DNA of 64,000 nucleotides from Polyodon spathula. Lineage: Eukaryota; Chordata; Actinopteri; Acipenseriformes; Polyodontidae. The DNA lies in assembly GCF_017654505.1 (NCBI RefSeq), contig NC_054536.1, forward strand, positions 30,913,446 to 30,977,445. Reading direction: 5' to 3'. The notes under the pieces were generated by a model. That model had not been told where the DNA came from. It saw only the letters and a program-made list of their open reading frames with translations, and did no database searches. The translations under genes were made by a program, and so were the position numbers. Shown piece by piece: positions 49,718 to 60,455 of this stretch. Within the stretch, counting starts at the first letter, position 1, and the number at the start of each line of letters is the position of its first letter.

Positions 49718-49770
49718 GGGCTTGGTTAGTACTTGGATGGGAGACCACCTGGGAATACTGAGTGCTGTAG
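49718..49770 (+). pseudogene. 5S rRNA-derived segment (5S pseudogene or 5S-SINE)
   Basis: GGTTAGTACTTGGATGGGAG, then ACCACCTGGGAATACTGAGT and GCTGTAG, reproduces the 3' half of vertebrate 5S rRNA, including the box C of its internal Pol III promoter, with few changes. Upstream, GCTTAAGCA (49699-49707) may be the worn box A (AAGCTAAGCA). The 5' half of 5S is not recognisable. It is followed almost directly by a (TA)n tract, as a SINE tail might be. It is not a functional 5S gene. Confidence 0.8.
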
Positions 49771-49789
49771 ACTGCATGTTAAGCTCATA

Positions 49790-49791
<2 letters not shown>

Positions 49792-49870
<79 letters not shown>
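49792..49870. repeat. (TA)n microsatellite
   Basis: About 38 TA units, then ATTAATTAATTAATTA. It directly follows the 5S-derived segment within the LINE relic in CCDC12 intron 1. Confidence 0.95.
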
Positions 49871-49873
<3 letters not shown>

Positions 49874-50876
49874 AATTAATTAATTATACTGGAAGAACCT
49901 AGATTCCCCTCTTTTCATATTCTGTTATAAAAATCTAAAGTAACCCCTAGACATTCCTCTGGAATTCATCTTAAAAAAACATATACCAAATATTATCTTC
50001 TCCTGGACAAGAAATGTCCTTTTCAATTGCTTCTTTCAATTTAGTTATTGTGAAATAATTATTAATAATATGTGTCATTTCTTTATCATCATTAATAACC
50101 TCTGAATGTAACTTTTTAAAATGTTCATTAAAATTATAATTACAATTGTTTTTTTTCAAAACAATCAACTAACAAATGATCATTTTGTTCATCCTCTAAA
50201 ACAAACTCTTCTCCACTCCTTAGTAATGGAATCCTTTTTTCCCCATTTCCTTGCCCTGCAGTACTTGAATTTTTGCGTCATGTACTTTTCACATTAGTAT
50301 CCTCATTTATTCTAGCACAATACGCTAGCCAGGCTGTAAACTGTCTCCGCCCTTTAGACACTAAATGCCTTTCTGACGTTGCACTGTCGAGGTCCTAGAA
50401 GCCCAAGTCATTATAACCATGTTAACACAATCCCTGTCCTTTTAAAGGGTTAAAGAACCTTAAAAACATATCAAATCTGTTTCTGACTATACATTTCGTT
50501 TTGAATTATTGGTGTTATAGAGAGATGGATGGTGTGTTTGAGACTCTGGCTGCTCTCTGTTTTTTAATAATGATTCTGGTGACACTGCCTGGGAGTGGAT
50601 GATCTTCTCAGGCCCTTGAACAGTGAGATTAGAACAAGGTACACTCCGCTAGCCACAGTCTTATGAATGTCAGGAAGTCAGTCGAAGTGCATGTTTGTGT
50701 GTGTGGTAGCCTAGTGAAGCTTTTGTGCAGTCCAGAATTCTATAACCACTGCTGCAGGTTAAAAAGATTTCAGTCAAATACATTTGTTTTGAAGACAAGT
50801 GATCTTTCAAGCTATGTTAAACTGGTTTTCCAGTGTACCCAGGTTTATTGAAAAGCTATTCCTTGTTGTTTTACAG

Positions 50877-50947
50877 AACAGAGAACCGGAGGATGGTGAG
50901 CCTGAGAGTAAGCGTTCTCCAGAAGAGATTGAGGAGGTGAAGCACAG
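50877..50947 (+). CDS. ccdc12: CCDC12 exon 2
   Basis: Acceptor TTTTACAG (ending 50876), 71 bases, donor AG|GTGAGC. It encodes NREPEDGEPESKRSPEEIEE-VKHR with the final Arg codon split 2+1. This is the acidic stretch between the two charged helices; the human counterpart also has EDGEP here. Phase agrees with exon 1 (phase 0 in) and exon 3 (phase 2 out). Confidence 0.9.
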
Positions 50948-51129
50948 GTGAGCTGCTGTCTGTCAGAGAAACTCGGTCAGTCAAAATGGGGAGATGCGAC
51001 TCAATATTGTTGGTTTGCACTGTACTGTATGTATTTACAGTCTCTACATTGTTTTAATAATTGCAAAAACAGAGGCTTTGCAAAAAAATTAACAAACTAA
51101 CATTTACATTTCTAGGGCTCCCCATTTTC

Positions 51130-51165
<36 letters not shown>

Positions 51166-54100
51166 TACATTTTTTTTTCACATATCCAGCCCTATAAAAT
51201 TTTGACTGTGACACATATCTGATTATTTCATTTTGGTCCGTTCCAACCCTTGTCTGTTTTTTCAAGGAACGCAAAAAAGATAATGTCAAAAATACATAGC
51301 TTAAGGACTGTGTTTCAAAATATGTAGGCTTCCATTTAGATGTACTGTAGTTGGTTTTGTTGGTACAGTACTATATTTTCAACAGAAGTATTTTAATTTG
51401 GAACAGTATGATTCTGAAAATATCACTTGCCAAAAGAAACGACTGGACACGTGTACTGTAATACAGTACATACTTTTAAATCCAGTACATATTGCAGCAG
51501 TATGTAAAATTCCCCATTCACGACCCAACAGCAAAATTAAATCAAGATTTTACCCATGCACAGAACTGCGTAAAACATAAAAGGCAATTCAATTTAAGAT
51601 TAAAACACAATTTCCTTCATTAAAACAGTAGCCAAAGTCAGTATTTAAAATTGCTGAATATAGTGCTTGATAAAGCCCTAATGTCAGTTCACTGGAACTG
51701 ACATTAGTTGCAAATGGAAAATAAGCAACTAAAGATCACATAAAAAAAAAAAAAAAAAAAAAAAACAGCTGTGACCAATAACATGTACATTGTAACACTG
51801 AAGAAATGGGCTGTGTATCAGAAAACTTGAACAGTCAGAAATCGCGTGTGACGGGTAAGTGCATTATATATAATGGGGATTGATTGATTCTTAATACAAG
51901 GGTGGTAAAACGTGACACACGTGTGTCTGGGTAACGGATATCCGAGTGCTGGCTGTATTAGAAATCACTCGCCTGTTGGAGTAGCATACCAGGTAAACAA
52001 CAGGAAAGAAAATGTACCTAATGCCGCCTTTATTACAAATAGAGTACAGCCAGATAAGGTAGGCGTTAGGTGTGATTGACATCCTGCTTGTCTCTCTCAT
52101 TTTCTTTGATATCTTCAGCCCCATCACGCACAGAGCCAAGCAGTTTCCCACCAGTTCAGAAGAATAAACTGAATTAGTTATCAGTCCGTGTCAAAATAAA
52201 TTTTAGATGAGTGATGTTTTATGTGTTTAAGCTTAAGCACAAATGTTATTTAAAAAAAAGTCAGTCTGTTTTCATGAATAAAATCGTTTGATATTCCTGA
52301 ACTGTTACAAACTGCAGTTTCATTAACATTACTAAACAACAGTTCAAATTATTATTTTTTTTCATAAACACAGACTTTGACAAATCACTCTTTCAACAGC
52401 CCTAAAGCTTTTTGAATAGAGCCATCTTAATTCCAAGTACATCATTGTTTTCATTTTTTTGTTATTGACTGATACTAGACCTGGCACTATGCCTGGTGTT
52501 TGATGTCCTGTGACAGAACACAGTGTGGGTGTCCAGGAAGGTCACCCTCTCCCGTTGGGACGTGTTTCAGTGTTAAAGCTACAATGTCCCACAGTCAAGT
52601 TCATTGTTACTTGTAGAAGTAGAATGTACAGTTCCTTTGTGTCTGTTTACAGCATTCATCCGTAGTTTTACTTGTTATGTTGCATCACTCTTGGTGCCCA
52701 ATTAATTTGAAACTATTGTAGGATAAGTAATATAAATAAATCAGAGTTATCATATGACACACATGAGGGTTAATACTGGGCACGCTGTCAAGTTTTTTTT
52801 TAAATTAACTACAGACAGTTTTAGCCAACACAATCTTCTCCTTCCGTTATTGTCTGCTCCTGCTAAAACAACTAGAAGAGGGTAAAAATGTTCTCTTCAG
52901 ACTCTTGTGAAGCTCTGGAATCAACACAGATTTAAAAAAGGGGATTATGTTTTTGTTAGACTGATTTGCATTTTACAATAAACACGTACATAGCTGGGAA
53001 AGGTGATAACTTAAAAAAAGAAAGGGTAAACACAATTCTTTTAATTAAAAAAAAAAAAAGGTAATTATTACAGTTCTATATTCTGACGTGCAAAACCTCA
53101 ACCGAGCGAGGCATTGAAAAAGGCCAGCGTTTTTCTGTGTTTCATCCTTTTGAAATATGATTGTTTAAAGTTTTGTCATTTTTAATAATTTTTTTAATCA
53201 CCTCAAATCTATCTCCCTCCCTCCCTGCTTGCTGCGTCACTGAGCTCCTGCAATATAAACAATTGACTTTAATAAACCAAGATAGGCTTGTCGTGTTTGT
53301 TTAGGCACCCGTCCTGGTCAACTTAATCCAGGCTGTGGAGGAAAGATAGGAAGAGGGCACCTTAACTCGCACTGTTCAGATGCTCTTCAGCTACAGTATA
53401 CAGTATGCTTGTTACCTGAGCTGACAGTAGTGAAATCATCTTGATAAACACATACCACCCATGTCTATCATGACTCCTCCTGGATAAGGAATGCCCATTC
53501 AGGTGCCAAAGTGAACCAACCCACACGTTCTGTGATAAATGTTTCAATTGTTTGTTTTGAAGGAATTCATCTCGAATGGATAGTTGAGTTGCTTATAAAG
53601 GTGAGATCAGCATTTAACTTCCTCATCGAATATTGGACAATAATTGACCATTTTATGTTCTTCAAATATTATTCAAAACATAGAGGCAAAAGTGGTTCAA
53701 AAATAAAAATATGTAAACTGTTCACAGAAGTTGTTTTACTATAGCTTGTAACATGCATTATGCATAGTAATAAAACTAAAATAAGAATTGAGCAGCATTT
53801 ATTTTGAAAAAGTATACCGATTATTCACAAAAGCTTTCAAATTCAGCTCGGAACAAGCATGTGCTTGTTAGTAAACTTAGTAATAATGATAGTGTGGTGT
53901 CCTCCCCACAAAGTTTCACCTACTGATTGAACTGCCAGAAGTGTTCAGAAAGAATTGTGTCCATTAGTAAGGATGTCTTTAGGTGTATAATCTAGGCAGC
54001 GCCTGCAGTGTAATGTGTAATTCATCCTCATTATGATTGATGGGTATCCTTTATTGTCTGTTTTTTCTTGTTGTCTGTGTGCTGCTGCCTTCTGGTGGTG

Positions 54101-54830
54101 GAATGTATTTAACAAATACAGCTGTGAAAAAGCCGTTACTGAGTACCTCTTGGTTACATCATTATAACTATACTGTCTATAGGCGCATACTGTAACCCAG
54201 CACTTTAACCACTGAGCTTCTCAAACCCACTGACTTCCACACAACAGCCCAGTACTCTAACCACCGAGCCACTCTGGCACACAGCTGTTTTGTACACAGT
54301 GAGGTGGCAACACATTCCAGATGTGCTGTGTTTATATCAAGCGCCTGGTTTGTTTAAAGAGTGATAACTATGCTGGCAGACTTGGCAGAAAGGGTAAATG
54401 CAGGAAACGATGAGCTAACATTTGTTTTCAGCTAGGTTTCTGCGTGTAGACTTGAATCTGTTCTGGCTTCCAGCTCCCTAACATGGTGTATGGGTGCACT
54501 GTGTTGTGTCTTTTTCAGTCATGCAGATTCCATCTAGGGGCATTACAACATAATAAGTCCTTGCAGCAGGCATATACCCCTGCAAAAGACCATGCATTCT
54601 CAATTCCAAAGCGACAATTTTCTTAGCCAGATATTGCAGTGGTAACTGATTTCGCAGGGTCATTCCACCCCAGGTTCGTTTGATATGATTAAATGATGAA
54701 GCACTATAGTACCTGGCCTCCGGTTTATTGATTTAAAGGCATGGTTAGAACAAAGAGCTGGACTGGAAAGACTCTGGTCTCGTAGCAATAGTGCACTGGC
54801 TGTCCTGTACAAACAATCTCTGTTTTTCAG
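50948..54830. other. CCDC12 intron 2: no other exon seen
   Basis: 3.9 kb. It holds a 31-base T run (51132-51162), an A run (51742-51764) and otherwise unassigned AT-rich sequence. Around 54195-54280 the phrase AACCACTGAGC / AACCACCGAGC occurs twice, wording typical of SINE heads or tails, but the rest is too worn to assign. Confidence 0.55.
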
Positions 54831-54910
54831 GGAGCTGAAGCTGCGGAACTACACCCCCGAGGATGAAGAGCTCCGGGAGAGACAGGTGCCCAAAGCAAAG
54901 CCGGCCTCAG
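54831..54910 (+). CDS. ccdc12: CCDC12 exon 3
   Basis: Acceptor TTTTTCAG (ending 54830), 80 bases, donor TCAG|GTGGGT. It encodes (R)ELKLRNYTPEDEELRERQ-VPKAKPAS, the most conserved part of the family (human ELRLRNYVPEDEDLKKRRVP). The last codon is split 1+2 with exon 4. Confidence 0.95.
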
Positions 54911-55680
54911 GTGGGTGCAGCGTCGCCCCCCATTCCAAACCAACAGGAGGAATGTCTTGTCAGAATTCCAGATTCTTTTGAGATGTTCTTCCCTTAATGT
55001 TCCATGTTCTTTGCCTTTGTGAACTGCTGTAACTAGCACCATTCACACAGCTGCAAGGTTAGAGTATAATAGGTGCAAAATCTGCACTCACACATTCCTG
55101 TTAATGAGACCATGAAGGGATCATTCACACTTTATCAGTTGGGGGTGGAATCCATATCATCCCTTTCAATATTGAGAAAGACTTTTGAAATGTTTCATTG
55201 AACTTATTACCTTTCTTGTAGCATTTCTAAATTTAGCTCTGTTGAGTGTCTAATAGTTACAGAAGATTGTTTTGAGAGAGAATAACACAGCTGATATTCC
55301 CTTATACTTGAAGAGACTTTTTGAGGACTTGAAAACTTGTTTGCACATCATAGTATAAACTCTACGTAACTTTTTTTTTTTTTTTAACTCTGGCTGTATT
55401 TCAGAAACTGGTAGCTTACATACTCCATTTATACTTCACCCACCTTTTACAATCACTGCTCATTTCTTACGTAACAATTTTACTCTCAATATTTGTAGTC
55501 ACAAAATCACTGAGCAGCATCAACCAAAGAATGAGGCAGTTGAAGTTTCTGCAATTGTCATCCTGTGCAGATAAATAAGTTGGTTAGAGGAGAGATGCAA
55601 GGAAGCTGTAAAAGTGCAGCTTGCTCGCTAGTTTGCTAATTGACCACCATCCTAAAGGAACCGTTGTGCTTGTTTTCCAG

Positions 55681-55742
55681 TGGAGGAGAAGGTGAGGGAC
55701 CAACTGGAAGCAGCCAATCCGGAGCCAGTGATCGAGGAAGTG
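55681..55742 (+). CDS. ccdc12: CCDC12 exon 4
   Basis: Acceptor TTTTCCAG (ending 55680), 62 bases, donor GTG|GTAGGT. It encodes VEEKVRDQLEAANPEPVIEE-V, close to the human VEEKVKEQLEAAKPEPVIEEV. It closes in phase 0. Confidence 0.96.
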
Positions 55743-55918
55743 GTAGGTGCCACTGTCTGCAGTGCACACCTGTAACAGGCTGTCCTGACTAGGGTGGAGC
55801 AGGAAAAAGTGTTAGTTTGAAAAACACTTACTTTTGAGGGTCTGTTGTGTATTACACAATGTTTGTGGTGTTGCAAGTGTGAATTGTGTTTGTGGAATGA
55901 TGATACAAATCCAAAAAA

Positions 55919-55919
55919 G

Positions 55920-55991
<72 letters not shown>
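55919..55991. repeat. (GT)n-(AT)n microsatellite
   Basis: About 14 GT units run into about 20 TA/AT units that end exactly at the left border of the Tc1 copy at 55992. Confidence 0.93.
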
Positions 55992-57263
55992 CACATTGAG
56001 TGTACAAAACATTAGGAACACCTGCTCTTTCCATGAAATAGACTGAGATGAATCCAGGTGAAAGCTGTGATCCCTTATTGATGTAACCTGTTAAATCCAC
56101 TTCAATCAGTGTAGATGAAGGGGAGGTAGGTTAAAGAAGGATTTTTAAGCCTTGACCCAACTGAGACATGGATTGTGTATGTGTGCCATTCAGAGGGTAA
56201 ACGGGTAATACAAAAGATTTAAGTGCCTTTGAATGGGGCATGGTGGTAGGTGCCAGGCGCGCAGGTTTGAGTGTGTCAAGAACTGCAACGCTTCTGGATT
56301 TTTCAACAGTTTCCCGTTTGTGTCAAGGATGGTTCACCACCCAAAGGACATTCAGCCAATGGCAGGCCAGTGGTCGAAAACAGCTCATTGATGAACGAGG
56401 CCAAAGGAGGCTGACACGAATTGTGCAGAGCAACAGACGGGCTACAGTTAGTCAGCTGACAGTCGAGTACAACATTGGTGCCAAAAGACCCATAAAAGAA
56501 TGCACAACTCATCGTACCTTGACATGAATGGGGTATGGCAGCCAACGACCTAACAGAGTTCCACTCTTTCAGCAAAACATAAGAAACTGCGATTGCAGTG
56601 GCCTAAGGAACAAAAACACTGGACACTGGAGGATTGGAAAAACATTGCCTGGTCTGATGAATCCTGGTTCCTGCTGTTTCACGCTGATGAGAGGACTAGG
56701 GTATGGAGAAAACCACATGAGTACATGCATCTGTCATACCCAGGTCAACATTGCAGGCTGGTGGTGGTGGTGTGATGGGGTGGGGTGTGTTTTCATGGCA
56801 CACATTGGGCCCCTTGATAAAAGTGTATCAACGTTTTGAGTGCCACAGGATATCTGAACATCATTGCCAGTCAGGTGCATCCCTTCATGGCAGCAGTGTA
56901 TCCATCTGCTAATGGATTTTTTCAGCAGGATAATGCCCCATGCCACAAGGCTAGGATTGCCCAGGAATGGTTCCATGAACATGACAGTGAATTCAGCTTA
57001 CTGCAGTGGCCTGCCCAGTCACCAGGTCTCAATCTAATTGAGCATCTGTGGGATGAGATGGAATGAGCTATTCGGAGTAGAGATCCACTACCAGCCAACT
57101 TGACACAACTGTGGGAAGCATTGGAGTCAACATCGGCCAGCATCCCTGTGGAATGCTTTCGACACCTTGTAGAGTCAATGCCCAGACGAATTGAGGCTGT
57201 TCTGAGGGCAAAAAGGGGGTGCAACTCAATATTAGGAAGGTGTTCCTAATGTTTTGTACACTC

Positions 57264-57269
<6 letters not shown>
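55992..57269 (+). mobile_element. Tc1/mariner element nested between TA tracts
   Basis: Left end GAGTGTACAAAACATTAGGA and right end TCCTAATGTTTTGTACACTC are inverted repeats of about 25 bases. A transposase relic lies between. Both sides abut dinucleotide tracts (55919-55991 and 57274-57340). Since Tc1 elements insert only at TA, the original target was probably a TA repeat. It lies in CCDC12 intron 4 in the sense orientation. Confidence 0.88.
56240..57240 (+). pseudogene. Tc1-like transposase, multiply broken
   Basis: Pieces in several frames: MVVGARRAGLSVSRTATLLD (helix-turn-helix), EDWKNIAWSDESWFLLFHAD (first catalytic Asp), [18 protein letters not shown] (second Asp), and [20 protein letters not shown] (Glu kept). 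The Gly of SPGLN replaces the usual Asp. A TGA at 57065-57067 stands where relatives have CGA. A GT/GGT-rich slippage at 56760-56790 marks another frameshift. Non-functional. Confidence 0.85.

Positions 57270-57273
<4 letters not shown>

Positions 57274-57340
<67 letters not shown>
57274..57340. repeat. (TA)n microsatellite
   Basis: About 33 TA units directly to the right of the Tc1 copy. Confidence 0.95.
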
Positions 57341-57344
<4 letters not shown>

Positions 57345-57582
57345 TAGTAGAATTCCATGGCATTCATAGTTGTTTAAGGTGTCTAACCATCTGTGTCTTG
57401 ATTTCTAATTAAAAATGTTAATATTGTGCTATATATGTCGTCGTCATAAAAAACTGTGTTTTTATATTTTGAAGTATGTCACCCACCTCTTTAGTTCAAT
57501 ACAAGTCATCTGAAGTGTGATAGCATCAAACCGTTTTTTATGGCGCCTGGTCAGAGCATGAACCTGTTAACCCATATTATAA

Positions 57583-58440
57583 TAGTGCTGGGACAAACAC
57601 AGGATTTTCCTGTTCGCATATTAGCTCATAATTTAAATGTTGTTCGTTTTCAACAAAGTAATATGTAATAAGTTATGTTGCTCAGAACGCAGGCAGAGAC
57701 AGGGGCAGGTGGGCGTGGCCTCTGTGTGTGCGCCTTTATTTTACAGCAAGACGTTAAAGTAGAGAAATGTCCCAGGATTAAAGAATACGTTGTGTAGGCT
57801 TTACTTTACCAGTGAATAAACTGTAAAACAAAGGATGTCAAGTAGCAGTTCAAGTTAAATGTTGTTTTGTTTATTCCCAAAATGAACAGTACATAAAGAT
57901 ACCGTATTTTATTTCTATTTTTCTTTTTTTCATTCCTTGCCATTGCCGTTTCATTGCAGTAAACAGTGGCCATAGACACACTTTCATAAAACGTGAGGTT
58001 TACTTGTGCTTTTGTAACTGAACAAGCAAACAAAAACTGAAATTTAACTTTAAATGCTTGAAATAAAACAAACGTGGAAATGGCGCTATAAAATGAAGGA
58101 GGGGAAAAACTCACCGTTTTGGTTCTTGTTTATTACATTCCACATAACAAAGTCACAACATAAAAAAAATGTAATCTATAAAATCTATGTAAAAAATCAC
58201 GACTCAGCATTTCCAACAAGTTGGGCACTGTTTTAAGCGAGGCATTTCAGAAAAGTGTGCTTGCCTTTATTCTGTCCCATGAGATTCTGACTCGCTCTAA
58301 AGCAGCACATTTTTGACCCAGACGGCATTCCATAGAGATCACTGTGCATGTGCACGCATAATGTGGTTTGTTTACTTTTTGCTGTCTGAAACTTTGAAAT
58401 GGTCTCGAGCTGCTGTTGATCGTGTGTGTGTGTGTGTGTG

Positions 58441-58474
<34 letters not shown>

Positions 58475-58611
58475 CTGCCATGCACCTTCTGGTTAGGTGG
58501 TAAGCGCAAGGTATTTTTGTCACTTGTAGCGAATACGAACATCTGATTTTTGTATCCAAATACATTTAAAAAAAATTCATTAGAAATATTCAAACATTTG
58601 TCCCAGCACTA
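57583..58611 (-). mobile_element. hAT-type non-autonomous element with 8-bp TSD
   Basis: Ends TAGTGCTGGGACAAA (57583-57597) and TTTGTCCCAGCACTA (58597-58611) are perfect inverted repeats. They are flanked by TATTATAA (57575-57582) and TATTACAA (58612-58619), an 8-base target duplication with one mismatch. The interior matches 26690-27722 on the other strand and contains a (GT)n-(TA)n tract (58421-58472). No transposase is encoded. It is cleaner than its relative at 27 kb and so probably inserted later. Confidence 0.9.
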
Positions 58612-58862
58612 TATTACAATCGGTTAATCACAGTGCATCAGAAACTCTCAAAAGACAATTTCAAATGTGTGATATATAATGACGTAAGCGGACAATATAC
58701 ATGTGTACGAGCAAAACTATACCGAGATAAGAAAGGGATTGAATAAACAAAAAGCATTTCATTGTAGTCAAGTTTTTTGTATTGGGTCGCTCAGTATGGC
58801 AGCACCATTCATTCAGGCTACCATTGTAGTAGGTAACCTGTAACCTGTATTCTCTACCATAG

Positions 58863-58897
58863 GACTTGGCTAACCTTGCTCCCAGGAAGCCGGACTG
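58863..58897 (+). CDS. ccdc12: CCDC12 exon 5
   Basis: A 35-base microexon: acceptor TACCATAG (ending 58862), donor TG|GTAAGT. It encodes DLANLAPRKPD and the first two bases of Trp, identical in wording to human DLANLAPRKPDW. Too short to be found except by homology and phase. Confidence 0.95.
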
Positions 58898-59104
58898 GTA
58901 AGTATAAAACGTTCTAAGTGTGTTTCTGTGCTCTGGAGTGTGTGTGTGTGCTTGTGCACTGAGGGGTCTGGGAGGAAATTAACTATTATTTTGCTGTCTC
59001 TCAGAGCCAATAAAATAGCAGTACTGTAAAGCATTAGTATCTGGTGTCAGGACCCTCCCTCCCCTGTATGGTGCGTGTCTAACATTTCCTTTTTTGCTGC
59101 TCAG

Positions 59105-59181
59105 GGATTTGAAGAGAGATGTGGCTAAGAAGCTGGAGAAGCTTGAGAACAGGACACAGAGAGCCATCGCAGAACTGATCC
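59105..59181 (+). CDS. ccdc12: CCDC12 exon 6
   Basis: Acceptor GCTGCTCAG (ending 59104), 77 bases, donor ATCC|GTGAGT. It encodes (W)DLKRDVAKKLEKLENRTQ-RAIAELI, the C-terminal coiled-coil helix, nearly the same as human DLKRDVAKKLEKLKKRTQ. Phase 1 out. Confidence 0.96.
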
Positions 59182-59745
59182 GTGAGTGGCAGCAGCTTTG
59201 TCCTATGAACCTGTTCACTGTTGTTCACAATTACTAAATGGCAATTCAAATTTAAACTAAACTACATCCTGCTTTTATTGTATTTCTCTTTACGTCAGAG
59301 CACTGTAGAGTTTAATTTGTCTGAATTGGGAACATGCATGCCTCACAACCACTGTTATTGATGTCCAACCTGGCACAGTTCAGTCAGCCTCCTAAATGTG
59401 TTTTCATCTAAGCTGTGCAATGACCACCTAACTCTGAAAACAAAACAGTGGTTCACCCAGTACACTCGAGTCGGTGTAACTCGCAAGGCTTTATTTTTAC
59501 ATTACTGTGGGATTGTTACTAGAAGAGACAGGATTCCGTCAATCACCACTTTTATGATCTTAGGAGGTTACTCTGTAGAAACAACCCTTTTGGAGGATCT
59601 TACTTCCTCTCGATGATGTATTGAGTTTTAGGAGGGCGTGGTAACCAGTAGTTTTAAACTGCCCCGTTGGCCTGTTACACTCCAGAATGGGTGCTGGTTG
59701 GCAGAATTGTAATCGTCAGCTTGCTTGTTTCTGTTTTGTTTCCAG

Positions 59746-59828
59746 GAGACCGTTTAAAGGGCAGTGAGGACGACCTGGCTGCAGCAGTGGGAGCAGTGAG
59801 AGGGCATGAGGGGGATTCAGACTGGTGA
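59746..59828 (+). CDS. ccdc12: CCDC12 exon 7 (stop codon)
   Basis: Acceptor TTTTCCAG-type (ending 59745), 83 bases to TGA 59826-59828. It encodes (R)DRLKGSEDDLAAAVGAVRGH-EGDSDW. Human has RERLKGQEDSLASAV and also ends acidic, with a Ser-Asp near the terminus. Exons 1-7 add to 408 bases without a frame break. Confidence 0.94.
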
Positions 59829-60455
59829 TTCTGATCCAGTCATTACTTGTGCCACTTATTAACAAAGTGCTGCAGCTCCATTCAACTGAAACACACGGGG
59901 GGGGGGGGGGGTGCAGAGGAATGCATCTAACGCCCTGTCCCATTCGGTCCTGTTCTCTAGTCAAATCTAGTTGTTACAGTACTTGCAACAAAGCATAAGG
60001 TGAGAAATAATATTACGTTTTAATTTGGAGTAAATTGGTCTGCAACATATCAACCTTTGTGGTAAACAGCATTGACAGGTATGAAATGTTTAACTTTAAT
60101 ACAGTACGTTACACTGTATCTATACATTGCATACCGTTACTCATCATGAATGTTGACTTGAAACAAGTTTGATATCTGTTGCCTACCAGTTTTGAGAAAA
60201 TGTAAATGTCACCACTGAGATGTATTTATCAACATTTCATATGCCCCGCTTTCTAAGGCCTGTATCCTTGGTCCTGTAAAAAACAGCGCATGGCACTTGT
60301 ATACATATATGTTGCGGGGTGTGTGTACATCCAGGTTTATACCAAACAGTAGTTACATCTTTGTATGTTTTATATATCAGGACCTTGCGCTGAAAGCCTT
60401 GTTTTTTACAGTTCTAGCTGTACATATTTTTTTGCAATAAAACCTTTTAAAAATA
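59829..60455 (+). terminator. ccdc12: CCDC12 3' UTR and poly(A) signal
   Basis: About 0.6 kb from the stop codon to a canonical AATAAA at 60436-60441, with cleavage expected near 60455; GT-rich sequence (GATGTGTATTATTTGT) follows. The UTR carries a G run at 59898-59911. Confidence 0.75.

Larger units (their letters stand above)
48540..50290 (-). pseudogene. LINE reverse transcriptase relic, jockey-like, interrupted
   Basis: Reading on the minus strand: LRSGEEFVLEDEQNDHLLVD and NNYFTITKLKEAIEKDISCP-GEDNI (50290-49971, linker before the RT), then SYRPIALTTTVCKTMERMIC, LVHFIERRGMLPKF and GAVFIDIEKAYDMV (about 49560-49240, RT fingers and palm with the first catalytic Asp in FIDIEKAYD), then CFSDDRVFW (the F/YADD box worn to FSDD), then KLGMKELKEVEDFKYLGV near 48690-48640. 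Many stops and frameshifts. It is interrupted by the 5S-like segment with its (TA)n tract (49610-49870) and by the SINE-like segment (48738-48965). The clade is uncertain; the block order fits jockey-type LINEs. Confidence 0.8.

Noticed and set aside
49718..49770. Functional 5S rRNA gene
   Set aside because: The 5' half is missing or unrecognisable and there is no T-run terminator at the right place.
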